A DNA stretch of 64,000 nt from Paracoccus pantotrophus (GTDB lineage Bacteria > Pseudomonadota > Alphaproteobacteria > Rhodobacterales > Rhodobacteraceae): assembly GCF_008824185.1 (NCBI RefSeq), contig NZ_CP044423.1, positions 261,501-325,500 of the forward strand. Direction: 5' to 3'. Numbering within the stretch: the first letter of the stretch is position 1; each line of letters opens with the position of its first letter. Both the position numbers and the translations under genes were made by a program. A model generated the notes under the pieces. The model was not told the DNA's origin. It saw only the letters and a list, made by a program, of their open reading frames with translations, and made no database searches. Positions 1 through 9,243 of this stretch are shown here, in pieces.

Positions 1-1
1 C

Positions 2-625
2 GAGGGCGCGATGCTGTCCAAGTTCCGCAACGGCGGGCAGACCTGCGTCTGCGCGAACCGGATCCTGGTGCAGTCGGGCATCCACGACGCCTTCGTCGCG
101 GCGCTGGCGAAGCGTGTCGATGCGCTGCAGGTCGGCCCCGGCACGGCCGAGGGCACGACCATCGGCCCGATGATCAATGGCGCCGCCATCGCCAAGATCC
201 GCGCCCATGTCGAGGACGCGCTGTCCAAGGGCGCGACCCGCGCCACCGCCGCGCGCGATCTGCCCGATGCCTATGCCGATCCGGTGGTTCTGGTCGGCGC
301 CACGACCCAGATGCAGCTGGCCGCCGAGGAAACCTTCGGCCCCGTCGCCCCGATCTTCCGCTTCGAGACCGAGGAAGAGGCTCTGGCCATCGCCAACGGC
401 ACGCCCTTCGGCCTGGCCGCCTATTTCTTCACCCGCGACATCGCGCGGGCCTTCCGCGTGGGCGAGGCCTTGGAGTTCGGCCTTGTCGGGCTGAACACCG
501 GCGCGGTCAGCCATGCCGAAACGCCCTTCGGCGGCGTCAAGGCCTCGGGCCTTGGCCGCGAGGGAGCGCAGGACGGGATCGAGGAATATCTGGAAACCAA
601 GGCGTTCCATTTCGGCGGGCTGTAA
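2..625 (+). CDS. gabD: Succinate-semialdehyde dehydrogenase, C-terminal part (cut by window edge)
   Basis: Aldehyde dehydrogenase of the ALDH5/GabD type, which oxidises succinic semialdehyde to succinate with NAD(P)+ in GABA breakdown. The frame is open from base 2, so the gene begins before the window; about 207 residues remain. They open with the catalytic loop NGGQTCVCANR, whose first Cys is the thiol nucleophile, followed by the EETFGPV motif and a C-terminal region with GGVKASGLGREG. The NGGQTCVCANR spelling is typical of GabD rather than betaine-aldehyde dehydrogenases. The gene converges on the flavoprotein gene at 760-2733, with an inverted repeat between them. Substrate assignment rests on this C-terminal half only. 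Confidence 0.85.
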   Translation, partial: EGAMLSKFRNGGQTCVCANRILVQSGIHDAFVAALAKRVDALQVGPGTAEGTTIGPMINGAAIAKIRAHVEDALSKGATRATAARDLPDAYADPVVLVGATTQMQLAAEETFGPVAPIFRFETEEEALAIANGTPFGLAAYFFTRDIARAFRVGEALEFGLVGLNTGAVSHAETPFGGVKASGLGREGAQDGIEEYLETKAFHFGGL

Positions 626-680
626 GGCCCGCCCCTTCTCGAAACGCTGTCACACCCCATGAAAGGGCGAGCGGCCTGTA

Positions 681-734
681 GGGTGGGGTTTCACCCACTT
701 TTTGCCGGGCGCGCGGTGGGGTGAAACCCCACCC
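681..734. repeat. 16-bp perfect inverted repeat between convergent genes
   Basis: GGGTGGGGTTTCACCC at 681-696 is exactly mirrored by GGGTGAAACCCCACCC at 719-734, with a T-run in the 22-base spacer. It sits between the ends of two convergent genes, so it may end transcription from both sides. Its shape also fits a dispersed intergenic (REP-like) palindrome; one window cannot show copy number. Confidence 0.6.
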
Positions 735-759
735 CAAGGCCTGCGCCCAAGGCCCGCCG

Positions 760-2733
760 TCACAACCCCAGGCACAGCCGATAGGCATCCAGGATCGAGG
801 CGTGCAGGTCGCGGCTGGCAACGGCATCGCCGATCCGGTGCAGCGCGAAACCTTCGCCTGACTCGTGCAACTCGGTGAACAGATCGTCCAGCGGCAGGGT
901 GCCGTGTTCGACGACCACCTGCGCGGCGTCCAGGCTGCGTTTCGCCCCCGTCATCTCGTTGCGCAAGGTGGCGCGCAGCCGGTTTCCCCGGCGCTCGACC
1001 CGGATCAGCGCGAGATCGGTCAGGGTGGCGAGGCCCGCCTGATAGAAGCGTTTGCGGAAGCTGGTGGCGTCCTGATAGGGCATCTCGGTCGCCGGGACCG
1101 CGTCGGGAGTGGCAAGGGTGACGGTCCGCCCGGCATCGGCCAGCTTCAGCGCGCAGGACGGCGCTGCCTGCCGCCCGGTGCCGTCATAGACCAGCACCTC
1201 GCCCTGGGCCGCGACCGCGCCGGTCAGCAGATCCCAGGTGCTGTGGCAATGCTCGGCCCCCTCCAGCCAGTCCAGGTCGGGAATGCCGCCGGTCGCCACG
1301 ACGACGATGTCCGGCGCCTCGGCCAGGATGTCGGCCGCCTCGGCCCAGGTGTTCAGGCGGACATCCACCCCCAGCCGGCCCAGTTCGCTGCGCCGCCAGT
1401 CGATGATGCCCAGCAGGTCGCGGCGCCCCGGTGCCTTGGCCGCCACCAGGATCTGCCCGCCAAGGCGCGCCGCTGCCTCGATCAGGGTGACGCGGTGGCC
1501 GCGTTCGGCCAGCACGCGCGCGGCCTCCATCCCCGCCGGGCCGCCGCCCACGACAATGGCGCGGCGCGGCGCAGGGGACCGGGGGATCGCGTGGCCCAGG
1601 GTGGTTTCGCGCGTGGTCGCGGGGTTATGGACGCAATGCGCCTTGCGATACAGGCAATAAGAGGCGCCGACGCAGGGGCGGATGCGATCCTCGACCCCGG
1701 CCGCGATCTTGGCGACCAGATGCGGGTCGGCGATATGGGCGCGCGTCATGCCGACCAGATCCGCGATCCCGTCGCGCAGCACATGGCGCGCGGTGGCCAC
1801 GTCGCGGATGCCGCCCGCGTGCAGGACCGGCAGCGACACCGCCTGCCGGAAGGCGCGGATATGCGCCAGATAGGGGGCTTGGGGCTGGAACATGCCGGGC
1901 ATGTTGTCCTCGGTCAGCAGCAGGTCGCTGTCCATGCGGCCATAGATGCAGTCGAACAGATCCACATGCCCCTCGGCCTGGATCATCCGGGCGATCTCAA
2001 GGGCTTCGTCGGCGGTCAGCCCGTCCGTGCCGCCTTCGTCGACGACATAGCGGATGCCCACCACGAAATCGTCGCCCACGGCACGGCGGACCGCCTCGTG
2101 CACCATCAGCGCGAAGCGGGCGCGGTTGGCAGCCGATCCGCCGAAGCCGTCGGTGCGACGGTTGGTGCGCGGCGACAGGAACTGGCCGATCAGGTGCCCG
2201 CCGGTCAGCGTCTCGACCCCGTCCAGCCCCGCCTCCTGGCAGCGCCGCGCGGCGGCGGCGAAATCCGCGATCACCCGGTCGATATCGGCGCGGTCCATCT
2301 CTTTCGGAAAGCTGCGGGTCCGGGTCTCGCGCACCCGGGACGGCGCAATGGCCGGCAGCCAGGCGCCGCCAAGCGCCGTGGCCCGCCGCCCCAGATGCGA
2401 GATCTGGCACATGATCGCCGCCCCCTGGCCATGGATCCGGTCCGCCATCGCCGCCAGATGCGGGATGACCGCGTCATCCGCCAGGTTCAGCTGCCCCCCG
2501 CCCCAGCTGGAATCGCGCGAAATCATGGCCGAGCCGCCGATCATCGTCATGCCGATGCCGCCCCTGGCCTTCTCCTCGTGATAGGCCATGTAACGCTCCC
2601 CCGGCATTCCGCCATCGTCCAGCATCGAGGCATGGCTGGTGCTGACGATGCGGTTGCGCAGGTCCAGCCCCCGTAGGCTGAAGGGGCGAAGAAGCGGGTC
2701 GGCTGATCGGGCGTCGGGGGCGAACATTTGCAT
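760..2733 (-). CDS. NADH:flavin oxidoreductase / FAD-dependent demethylase-like protein
   Basis: Two-part flavoenzyme of the trimethylamine dehydrogenase / 2,4-dienoyl-CoA reductase class, about 657 residues. The N-terminal half is an FMN-binding Old Yellow Enzyme barrel (NRIVSTSHASML near the start, later HLIGQFLSPRTNRRTDGFGGS-like block). The C-terminal half is an FAD/NAD module with the Rossmann motif GGGPAGMEAARVLAERG. Between them the iron-sulfur region reads CVGASYCLYRKAHCVHNP, with three cysteines rather than the usual four-Cys spacing; this resembles the branch annotated as N-methylproline demethylases. ATG at 2733 was chosen over upstream codons because homology starts just after it; 2727 is an alternative. 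A role in betaine or N-methyl amino acid breakdown is inference from the family. Confidence 0.75.
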   Translation of the reverse strand: MQMFAPDARSADPLLRPFSLRGLDLRNRIVSTSHASMLDDGGMPGERYMAYHEEKARGGIGMTMIGGSAMISRDSSWGGGQLNLADDAVIPHLAAMADRIHGQGAAIMCQISHLGRRATALGGAWLPAIAPSRVRETRTRSFPKEMDRADIDRVIADFAAAARRCQEAGLDGVETLTGGHLIGQFLSPRTNRRTDGFGGSAANRARFALMVHEAVRRAVGDDFVVGIRYVVDEGGTDGLTADEALEIARMIQAEGHVDLFDCIYGRMDSDLLLTEDNMPGMFQPQAPYLAHIRAFRQAVSLPVLHAGGIRDVATARHVLRDGIADLVGMTRAHIADPHLVAKIAAGVEDRIRPCVGASYCLYRKAHCVHNPATTRETTLGHAIPRSPAPRRAIVVGGGPAGMEAARVLAERGHRVTLIEAAARLGGQILVAAKAPGRRDLLGIIDWRRSELGRLGVDVRLNTWAEAADILAEAPDIVVVATGGIPDLDWLEGAEHCHSTWDLLTGAVAAQGEVLVYDGTGRQAAPSCALKLADAGRTVTLATPDAVPATEMPYQDATSFRKRFYQAGLATLTDLALIRVERRGNRLRATLRNEMTGAKRSLDAAQVVVEHGTLPLDDLFTELHESGEGFALHRIGDAVASRDLHASILDAYRLCLGL

Positions 2734-2908
2734 GCTGTGATCCTGTCTGCAGCGGCACGTTGGGGCGCAAGCCGCCCCCTCAACCTGCCTAGATGCCGTA
2801 ATGGGCCAGCGTTCCTCTGGTGGCCATGAAGGTGGCTGTCCCTCGGGGTGATGATGTCGGAAACGGGGTCCGTTGGTTTCGGCCCCAGGCATCAGACGGG
2901 GAACAGCC

Positions 2909-3782
2909 ATGGACTTATTATGCAGGAATCGACGTGTCGCTGGAACAGAGCAGTGTTTGCGTGGTGGATGCGTCTGGTAAGATCATGCGCGAAACGAAAG
3001 TGGCGAGCGAACCGGGGCATTCTCGCGGCACTTCGCCGAACTTGGATTTCCAGTCGCCAGGATCGGTCTCGAGGCAGGCCCTCTGTCGCAATGGTTGCGT
3101 GAGGGTCTGGTCGTCAAAGGTTTTGACGTGGTGTTGCTGGAAACGCGGCATGCGAAGGCTGCGCTGTCGGCGATGACGGTGAAGGCGGACCGCAGGGACG
3201 CGCGTGGAATCGCGCAATTGCTGCGCATGGACTGGTGCCGCCCTGTGCATGCGAAGTCGGCAGATGCCCAGGCGACGCGGGCGTTGCTGGTCGGCCGCGA
3301 GCTGTTGCAGGCCAAGCTGCGCGATGTCGAACCCAGCATCCGCGGCATGCCTCACGTGGCTACGGGCTCAAGGTCGGCGAGGTAAGCCACGGGTGTTTCG
3401 AGGCCCGTATTCGCGAGCTCATCGAAGGGCATGACATGCTGGCGACGGTCATCGGTCCGATGCTGAAGGCGCGCGCCGCCTTGTGGGAGGAATTAACCCG
3501 GCTGCACCCTGCGATGTTGAAGATCGCCCGTGTCGATCCTGTCTGCCATCGGCTGATGAGTCTGCCTGGTGTCGGAGCCTTGGTTGCGCTGACCTATCGC
3601 TCTGCGGTTGACGATCCAGGGCGGTTTTCCAGGTTCCAAGCCGTTGGTGCCTACCTCCGATTGCTGCCCGGAAAATATCGGTCGGGCGAGACCGACAGAG
3701 ATGGCGGTATCACCAGGGTCGGTGACGGCATGGTGCGTAACGCGCCTTATGAAGCCGCGCATATCATGCTGACGCGCGCCTC
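2909..3782 (+). pseudogene. IS110-family transposase remnant (frameshifted and truncated)
   Basis: Three overlapping frames together spell an IS110-type transposase, which has a DEDD catalytic domain. Piece one (to about 3018) carries YYAGIDVSLEQSS, the first catalytic Asp. Piece two (about 3020-3345) carries the segment with TVKADRRDARGIAQLLR. Piece three (about 3350-3780) carries LMSLPGVGALVALTY and the C-terminal block GDGMVRNAPYEAAHIMLTRA. Frames change near 3019 and 3350, and the last part of the usual transposase is missing where an unrelated frame begins at about 3783. It cannot make a working enzyme. Confidence 0.85.
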
Positions 3783-4286
3783 AAGGTTCGCTTCATCTCC
3801 GAGATCCGCCGCATCGTCGGTGCGCATCTGCTGCGGGTCGCGCCAGATTACCTCGACACCCGCCACGCCACCGATCTGCTGATGCTGGACGGCCGGGACA
3901 TGCGCATAGCCGCCAGGGTGCAGCGCCATGGCTATGCCGGCAGCTATCCCTGCGACCTCACTATCCGCTCGCGCCGGCCCTCGGGCAATCCGACCGGACT
4001 GGCCAAGATTGTGAACGGCGAGGGCGACTGGCTGTTTTATGGCCACGCCAATGCCTCCGGGACGGGGTTCGACCTGTGGTGGCTGCTGGACCTGCGGGCC
4101 TTCCGGGCCGGGCTGATCCGCCACGCCTCGAACGGCTATCCGACCGAGCCTGCGCAGATCGACGGCATTCGGAAAAGCTCAGCCAGAACCGATTGGCCTT
4201 CTCGGCCATCCTTATCGCCACTTGATGGACACCGCATCGGAATAGCCCCCGTCACGGCTGGCCTAACCGCTCCGGGTTTGAAATGA
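3783..4286 (+). pseudogene. Truncated conserved-looking protein fused to the IS110 scar
   Basis: I do not recognise the family. From 3783 the frame reads KVRFISEIRRIVGAHLLRV and continues with an ordered soluble domain (DTRHATDLLMLDGRDMRIAAR, then KIVNGEGDWLFYGHAN, then DLWWLLDLRAFRAGLIRH) to about residue 120. The tail after that is low-quality sequence. There is no start codon before the well-ordered part: the gene begins exactly where the transposase relic stops, so its 5' end was probably lost in the same deletion. The first in-frame ATG is at 3882. Likely cargo of a former mobile element; function unknown. Confidence 0.5.
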
Positions 4287-4499
4287 TGCCTGCCGCTTCG
4301 GCCTCTGGAACGGGCGCGAAGGCTCCTAGTTGTGCCCCGAAGCTGACACCTCGATCCGGCTCGCTTCCGGGCTACACGGGTCGCTGAACGTCCAGCGAAA
4401 TCCAGCGGCATCTTTTTTCGGGTGTGGGGGCGAGCGTGGGGTGGCACGCGGCGGCATTCGTCTAACCGGCTGATATTACATCGAAATGTGCGAGAGAAT

Positions 4500-4575
<76 letters not shown>

Positions 4576-5041
4576 ACCGGAGGTCTCGGGCGGCGTCTCC
4601 GGCGCCCGTGTGAGGCGTCGTATAGGAGGGGGCGCCGGCGGGTGCAAGCGGAAAAATACGGCATCGGGGAAAAATTCTCGCGCTGTCCGCCAAGCCCAAT
4701 AATCATGGCGGTTTTCCTGGAAAACCCGCGGTTCAAAACCCTGCGTGGGCAGGCGCGCGGCTGCCCCGAGATCGTGCCGCGAACCCCGCCAGGACGGTTT
4801 GCCCCTTGCGGTTCCGGGCCGCAATCGGGGCAGTGCCGGGGCCGGCCCCGGTCCGGCGCCGATGCCTGTCCTGCCGCGGGCGACCTGTTCAGAAGACGGG
4901 GGCGACTGCGCCGTCCCCCATGGTCAAGGTGGCGATGCCCATCGCTGGCCGGGCGGCTGGCGCGGATGGCGGATTCGCGCGGCAATCACGCCGCCTGATA
5001 AGGATCCGCCGCGGCGGCCGGGCGCCTGGCAAGGCTGCCCC
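4576..5041. other. Intergenic stretch with no recognised gene
   Basis: About 466 bases between tRNA-Ala and the glutathionyl-hydroquinone reductase gene. No open frame here has recognisable protein similarity or a convincing ribosome binding site. The tRNA promoter must lie in the part next to 4576, but I cannot pick out its elements. Confidence 0.5.
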
Positions 5042-6016
5042 TCAGCCCCGGCCGTGCGGCTCCTGCCAGTCGATCAGCGGGTTGATCGGGATGATGCGAT
5101 GCGGGTTTATCGTGTCGTGGCTATAGTGGTAATGGCGCACGATATGGTCGAAATGCACCGTCTCGGCCACGCCGGGCCATTGGTAAAGCTCGCGCGTCCA
5201 GCCCCAGAGGTTCGGATATTCCCGCAGCCAGCGCCGGTTGCATTTGAAATGCGTGTGATAGACCGGGTCGAAGCGCAGCGCGGTGGTGAAAAGCCGCCAA
5301 TCCGCCTCGGTGATCCGCGCGCCGCAGAGATAGCGGTTGGCGGACAGATGACCCTCGAGCCAGTCCAGCGTCTCGAAAAGCGGGCCGACCGCCTCGTCAT
5401 AGGCCGCCTGCGATGTGGCGAATCCGGCCTTGTAGACGCCGTTGTTTACCCGGTCGTAGATGCGTTCGTTCATCGCGTCGATCCGGTCCAGCAGCTCGGC
5501 CGGGCAGTAATCGTCCTCATTCCCGGTCAGCCTGTCGAAGGCCGAATTGAACATGCGGATGATCTCGGCGCTTTCGTTGCTGACGATGGTCTGCTGCGCC
5601 TTGTCCCACAGCACCGGCACCGTCACCCGGCCCGAGGCTTTCGGATCCGCCCTGAGGTAGAGGTCGCGCAGATAGGGCAGGCCGTAAAGGCGATCCCCGG
5701 TCGCGCCGGGGAAATCGGTGGCGAAGGTCCAGCCCTCGGACAGCATGTCGGGATGCACGGCCGAGACGCCGATATGCGGCTCCAGCCCCTTGAGCGCGCG
5801 AAAGATCAGCGTGCGATGCGCCCAGGGACAGGCATAGGAGACATAGAGGTGATAGCGCCCGCTTTCGGGGCCGAAGCCGCCCTTGCCGCTGAGGCCGGGG
5901 CGGCCGTCCGGGGTGATCCAGTTGCGCCAGGCGGTCACGCTGCGCTGGAAGCGCCCGCCGCTGCTTTCGGTGTCATACCATTCGTCATGCCAGACGCCGT
6001 CGATCAACTGGCCCAT
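5042..6016 (-). CDS. yqjG: Glutathionyl-hydroquinone reductase (Xi-class GST)
   Basis: A 324-residue enzyme of the EcoA/YqjG/PcpF group, which uses glutathione to release glutathione from glutathionyl-hydroquinones in the cytoplasm. The Xi-class active site YACPWAHRTL is present with the reducing Cys near residue 63, followed by a C-terminal helical GST domain. Length matches the family. ATG at 6016 begins MGQLIDGVW, the normal start of the family. The thioredoxin gene lies about 65 bases upstream on the same strand, so the two may share redox-stress control. Homology assignment is strong; the physiological substrate is unknown. Confidence 0.9.
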   Translation of the reverse strand: MGQLIDGVWHDEWYDTESSGGRFQRSVTAWRNWITPDGRPGLSGKGGFGPESGRYHLYVSYACPWAHRTLIFRALKGLEPHIGVSAVHPDMLSEGWTFATDFPGATGDRLYGLPYLRDLYLRADPKASGRVTVPVLWDKAQQTIVSNESAEIIRMFNSAFDRLTGNEDDYCPAELLDRIDAMNERIYDRVNNGVYKAGFATSQAAYDEAVGPLFETLDWLEGHLSANRYLCGARITEADWRLFTTALRFDPVYHTHFKCNRRWLREYPNLWGWTRELYQWPGVAETVHFDHIVRHYHYSHDTINPHRIIPINPLIDWQEPHGRG

Positions 6017-6081
6017 GCCGCCCCCCCGCGTTTCCGTCCGGCCCAGCATAGCCGAGCGGGCAGGGCGGGCAACCGCCCGGT

Positions 6082-6525
6082 TCAGTTGCCCAGTTGCGCC
6101 TGCGCCCAGCCGGCGATCGAGGCGGCGTTCATGGCGCCCGATTGCCGCGCGATCTCGCGCCCGCCGCGATAGAGGATCAGCGTCGGGATGCCGCGGATAC
6201 CCAGGGCGGCGGCGACCTGCGGCTCGGTCTCGGAGTTCAGCTTGATGAGCCGCATCTCGGGCTCCAGCATGCCGGCGGCGCGGGCGAATTCGGGCGCCAT
6301 CATCCGGCAGGGGCCGCACCAGGGCGCCCAGACATCGACCAGCACCGGGATCGAGTTGCGGCCGACCTGGCGCTGGAACATCGCCCCTTCCACATCGGCG
6401 GGATGGCCGGAAAACAGCGCGTCGCGGCATTTGCCGCAGCGTGCCGCGCGCGCGTCACGCTCGGGCGGCAGGCGGTTCGTGGCGCCGCAGGCGGTGCAGA
6501 CGATCTGGCGGTCGGTGCCGGACAT
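6082..6525 (-). CDS. trxC: Thioredoxin TrxC-type with N-terminal zinc ribbon
   Basis: A 147-residue thioredoxin of the TrxC (thioredoxin 2) type. Two CxxC pairs (Cys10/13 and Cys30/33) form the N-terminal zinc-binding domain, followed by the thioredoxin fold with active site WAPWCGPCR (Cys70 and Cys73). It reduces protein disulfides in the cytoplasm; in known TrxC proteins the zinc ribbon tunes redox properties. The ATG at 6525 has a GAGG ribosome binding site six bases away, better than the in-frame TTG six bases upstream. It lies between the sulfur operon and yqjG on the same strand, which fits thiol stress handling. Confidence 0.92.
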   Translation of the reverse strand: MSGTDRQIVCTACGATNRLPPERDARAARCGKCRDALFSGHPADVEGAMFQRQVGRNSIPVLVDVWAPWCGPCRMMAPEFARAAGMLEPEMRLIKLNSETEPQVAAALGIRGIPTLILYRGGREIARQSGAMNAASIAGWAQAQLGN

Positions 6526-6606
6526 GGTCAACCTCGGGGTTCCGGGCAGGGCTGCCCCGATATATTCGCAGGCGCGTAGGTAAACAAGGCCCGCCCTGCC
6601 GGAGCC

Positions 6607-8394
6607 CTATCCGCCCCGCAAAAGCCGCGCCGCGTCGCCGTAACAGGCCAGCCCCGTTTCCTGCGCCGGGCCGGCATCCGGCCCCAGGTCGCGGCGCAGC
6701 TGGCAGATGGCCTCGTGCTGGCTCAGGAACACCTGGCCGGACAGGTGGCGCATGAAATCGCTGCGCCGCAGCCGGTCCATCACCGGCCCCTTGACCTCCG
6801 AGAGGTGCAGCTTGATCCCGCCCTCGGCCAGGCGGCGGTTGATCTCCTCGAGGCTTTCCAGGGCGCTTGCGTCTATGTCGTTGACCGCGGGGCACATCAG
6901 CACGACGTGGCGCAGGCGCGGCCGGTCGGCAACCAGCGCGGCGATGCGGTCCTCGAGAAAGCGGGAATTGGCGAAATACAGGCTTTCATCGACGCGCAGC
7001 GACAGGATCTCGGGCCAGATCAGCACCCGGTGACGGTCGACATTGCGGAAATGCTCGGTTCCCGGCACCTGGCCCACCACGGCGGAATGCGGCCGCGAGC
7101 TGCGGTAAAGCTGCATGACCAGCGACAGCAGCACCCCGGCGCTGATCCCAGGCTCGACCCCGACCAGCAGCGTGACCAGGATGGTCGCCGCCATGGCCAG
7201 GAAATCGCGCGGCGAATAGTCCAGCACCCGGCGGATGGCGGGGAAATCGACCAGCGACAGCACCGCCAGGATGATCGTCGCTGCCAGCACCGCCTGCGGC
7301 AGGTCGGCCAGCAGCGGCGTCAGGAACAGCGCCGCCAGCGCGATGCCGATGGCGGTGAACACTCCCGCCGCCGGGGTCTGCGCCCCCGCGTCGTAATTCA
7401 CCACCGAGCGCGCGAAGCCGCCCGTGACCGGATAGCCCGCGCTGAGCCCCGCGGCGATATTGGCGGCGCCCAGCCCGATCAGCTCCTGGTCCGGGGCGAT
7501 CCGCTCGCGCCGCCGCGCCGCCAGGGTCTGCCCGACCGAGACCGATTCGACGAAGCCCACGACCGAGATCAGCAGCGCCGCCGGCGCCAGCGCCGCCAGC
7601 AAATCAAGCGACGGGATGGGCAGCGACAGCCCCGGCAGGCCCTGCGGGATGGCACCGACCAGCGCCACGCCGCGCCCGCCCAGGTCCAGCGCCTTGGCCA
7701 GCGCGATGGAAACGGCGATGGCCAGGATCGGTGCCGTGCGCGCCAGCATGTCGGCCAGCCAGCCGGGCAGCCCGGCCCGCACCAGCCCGCGCCTGCCCCA
7801 GCGCCGCGCCGCGTAAAGAAAGGCCAGCGACCCGGCGCCGATGGCCAGCGTCCAGGGATTGGTCCGGGGCAGGCCGGCGAAAAGCGCGGGCAGGATCTCG
7901 GGCAGGGTCGAGCCGCCGCCGCCCAGGCCCAGCAGGTGCCGGATCTGCCCGGCCGCGATCAGGATGCCCGAGGCGGTGATGAAGCCCGACATCACCGGAT
8001 GGCTCAGGAAATTCGCCAAAAACCCCAGGCGGAAGATGCCCGCCGCCACCAGCATCGCGCCCGAAAGCAGCGCCAGCGCCACGGCGGCGCTCAGCGCATC
8101 GGCCAGCCCCGCCTGCACCACCGGCCCGATGGCCGAGGCCGTCATCAGCGAGACCACCGCCACCGGCCCGACCGCCAGCACCCGCGAGGTGCCGAAGACC
8201 GCATAGGCGACCAGTGGCAGGATCGAGGCGTAAAGCCCGACCTCGGGCGGCAGGTTGGCCAGCATGGCATAGGCCAGGCTCTGCGGGATCAGCATGATGG
8301 TGACGATCACCGCGGCCAGCAGGTCGGCGCTCAGCAGCGCCCCGCCATAGCCGCGCGCCCATTGCAGCATGGGCAGGCGGTGGATCAGGTGCAT
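6607..8394 (-). CDS. SulP-family anion transporter with STAS domain
   Basis: A 595-residue membrane protein of the SLC26/SulP family. It starts with the typical block PQSLAYAMLANLPPEVGLYA and has about ten or more hydrophobic segments over the first 430 residues. A cytoplasmic STAS domain follows in the last third (VVLMCPAVNDIDASALESLEE). Family members carry sulfate, bicarbonate or other small anions. Its start overlaps the end of the YeeE/YedE gene by 10 bases, so it is the last gene of the persulfide operon. Export of sulfite or sulfate, or sulfate import, is inferred from that context. Confidence 0.88.
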   Translation of the reverse strand: MHLIHRLPMLQWARGYGGALLSADLLAAVIVTIMLIPQSLAYAMLANLPPEVGLYASILPLVAYAVFGTSRVLAVGPVAVVSLMTASAIGPVVQAGLADALSAAVALALLSGAMLVAAGIFRLGFLANFLSHPVMSGFITASGILIAAGQIRHLLGLGGGGSTLPEILPALFAGLPRTNPWTLAIGAGSLAFLYAARRWGRRGLVRAGLPGWLADMLARTAPILAIAVSIALAKALDLGGRGVALVGAIPQGLPGLSLPIPSLDLLAALAPAALLISVVGFVESVSVGQTLAARRRERIAPDQELIGLGAANIAAGLSAGYPVTGGFARSVVNYDAGAQTPAAGVFTAIGIALAALFLTPLLADLPQAVLAATIILAVLSLVDFPAIRRVLDYSPRDFLAMAATILVTLLVGVEPGISAGVLLSLVMQLYRSSRPHSAVVGQVPGTEHFRNVDRHRVLIWPEILSLRVDESLYFANSRFLEDRIAALVADRPRLRHVVLMCPAVNDIDASALESLEEINRRLAEGGIKLHLSEVKGPVMDRLRRSDFMRHLSGQVFLSQHEAICQLRRDLGPDAGPAQETGLACYGDAARLLRGG

Positions 8395-8810
8395 CTGCGG
8401 CGGACCCTTTGCCCTGTTTTGACGATTGCGATTCCAGCGGCCATTGTTGCGGAGAAGAGGACGGGTTCTGGGTGGATGAGGCCGATGGCGGGGATGGCGC
8501 CGCCGGGGCAGAATCCCGAGAGCCCCCAGCCCAGGCCGAACAGCGCCGATCCGCCGACCAGGGCCGGGTCGATGTCGCGCCGCTCGGGCAGGTGGAAGCG
8601 CAGCGCCAGCACCGGCGCCGGCCGGCGCAGCACCAGCCGGTAGCCCGGCAGGGCCACCGCCAGCGCGCCGCCCATCACGAAGGCCAGGGACGGATCCCAG
8701 GCCCCGGCAATGTCGAAGAAATTCAGAACCTTCGCAGGGTTGGCCATGCCCGAGACCGCAATCCCCGCGCCAAAGACCAGCCCAATCAGCAAGGCCGACA
8801 GCAAGACCAT
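8385..8810 (-). CDS. YeeE/YedE-family sulfur transporter subunit (DUF6691/PmpB-like)
   Basis: A small integral membrane protein of 141 residues with about four hydrophobic segments. It has the conserved motif FGLGWGLSGFCPGGAI, whose Cys is typical of thiosulfate or sulfur-ion transporting YeeE/YedE proteins. It pairs with the second half-size protein encoded just upstream (one base between stop and start); together they equal the two halves of full-length YeeE. ATG at 8810 begins MVLLSALLIG; longer in-frame starts would run into the upstream gene. The transported species is probably a sulfane or thiosulfate-type compound. Confidence 0.82.
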   Translation of the reverse strand: MVLLSALLIGLVFGAGIAVSGMANPAKVLNFFDIAGAWDPSLAFVMGGALAVALPGYRLVLRRPAPVLALRFHLPERRDIDPALVGGSALFGLGWGLSGFCPGGAIPAIGLIHPEPVLFSATMAAGIAIVKTGQRVRRRCT

Positions 8811-8811
8811 C

Positions 8812-9243
8812 TCAGAACCCTCCCGCAAGATGGCGCGTGGCATAGACCGTCGCCCCGGTCGCCAGCATGAAGCTCAGCGTCGCCACCAGCGAGCGCGCCG
8901 ACAGCCGCGCCAGCCCGCAGACCCCGTGGCCCGAGGTGCAGCCGCCGCCATAGCTGACCCCGATCCCGACCATGAGCCCGCTGAGCGCCGTCCAGCCCAG
9001 CGGCACCGGGCTGGAGAAATCCACCGCGACCCCGCCCAGCCGCACCAGCAGCAAGGGCGCCGCCACCGCGCCGGCCAGGAAGGCCAGCCGCCAGCCGCCG
9101 CCCGGCGCGAAGGCCCCGGCCAGGATCCCGGTCATGCCGGCGATGCGGCCGTGCAGCGCCATCAGCAGCACCGCCGCCAGCCCGACCAGCCCGCCGCCCA
9201 GCAGCGATTGCACAGGGGTGAACTCGGTGGTGAACGCGGTCAT
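8812..9243 (-). CDS. YeeE/YedE-family sulfur transporter subunit (PmpA-like)
   Basis: A 143-residue membrane protein, partner of the following gene. It contains the family motif GVSYGGGCTSGHGVCGLARLS, with the conserved Cys of the sulfur-permeation path, and four hydrophobic segments. Its ATG at 9243 overlaps the stop of the DUF2892 gene (ATGA), a sign of translational coupling. In other proteobacteria such half-size pairs sit next to persulfide dioxygenase under an ArsR-type repressor, which matches this operon. Confidence 0.85.
   Translation of the reverse strand: MTAFTTEFTPVQSLLGGGLVGLAAVLLMALHGRIAGMTGILAGAFAPGGGWRLAFLAGAVAAPLLLVRLGGVAVDFSSPVPLGWTALSGLMVGIGVSYGGGCTSGHGVCGLARLSARSLVATLSFMLATGATVYATRHLAGGF

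Noticed and set aside
865..2676. A 603-codon plus-strand frame opposite the OYE-like gene
   Set aside because: Antisense shadow; the minus-strand product has complete family motifs.
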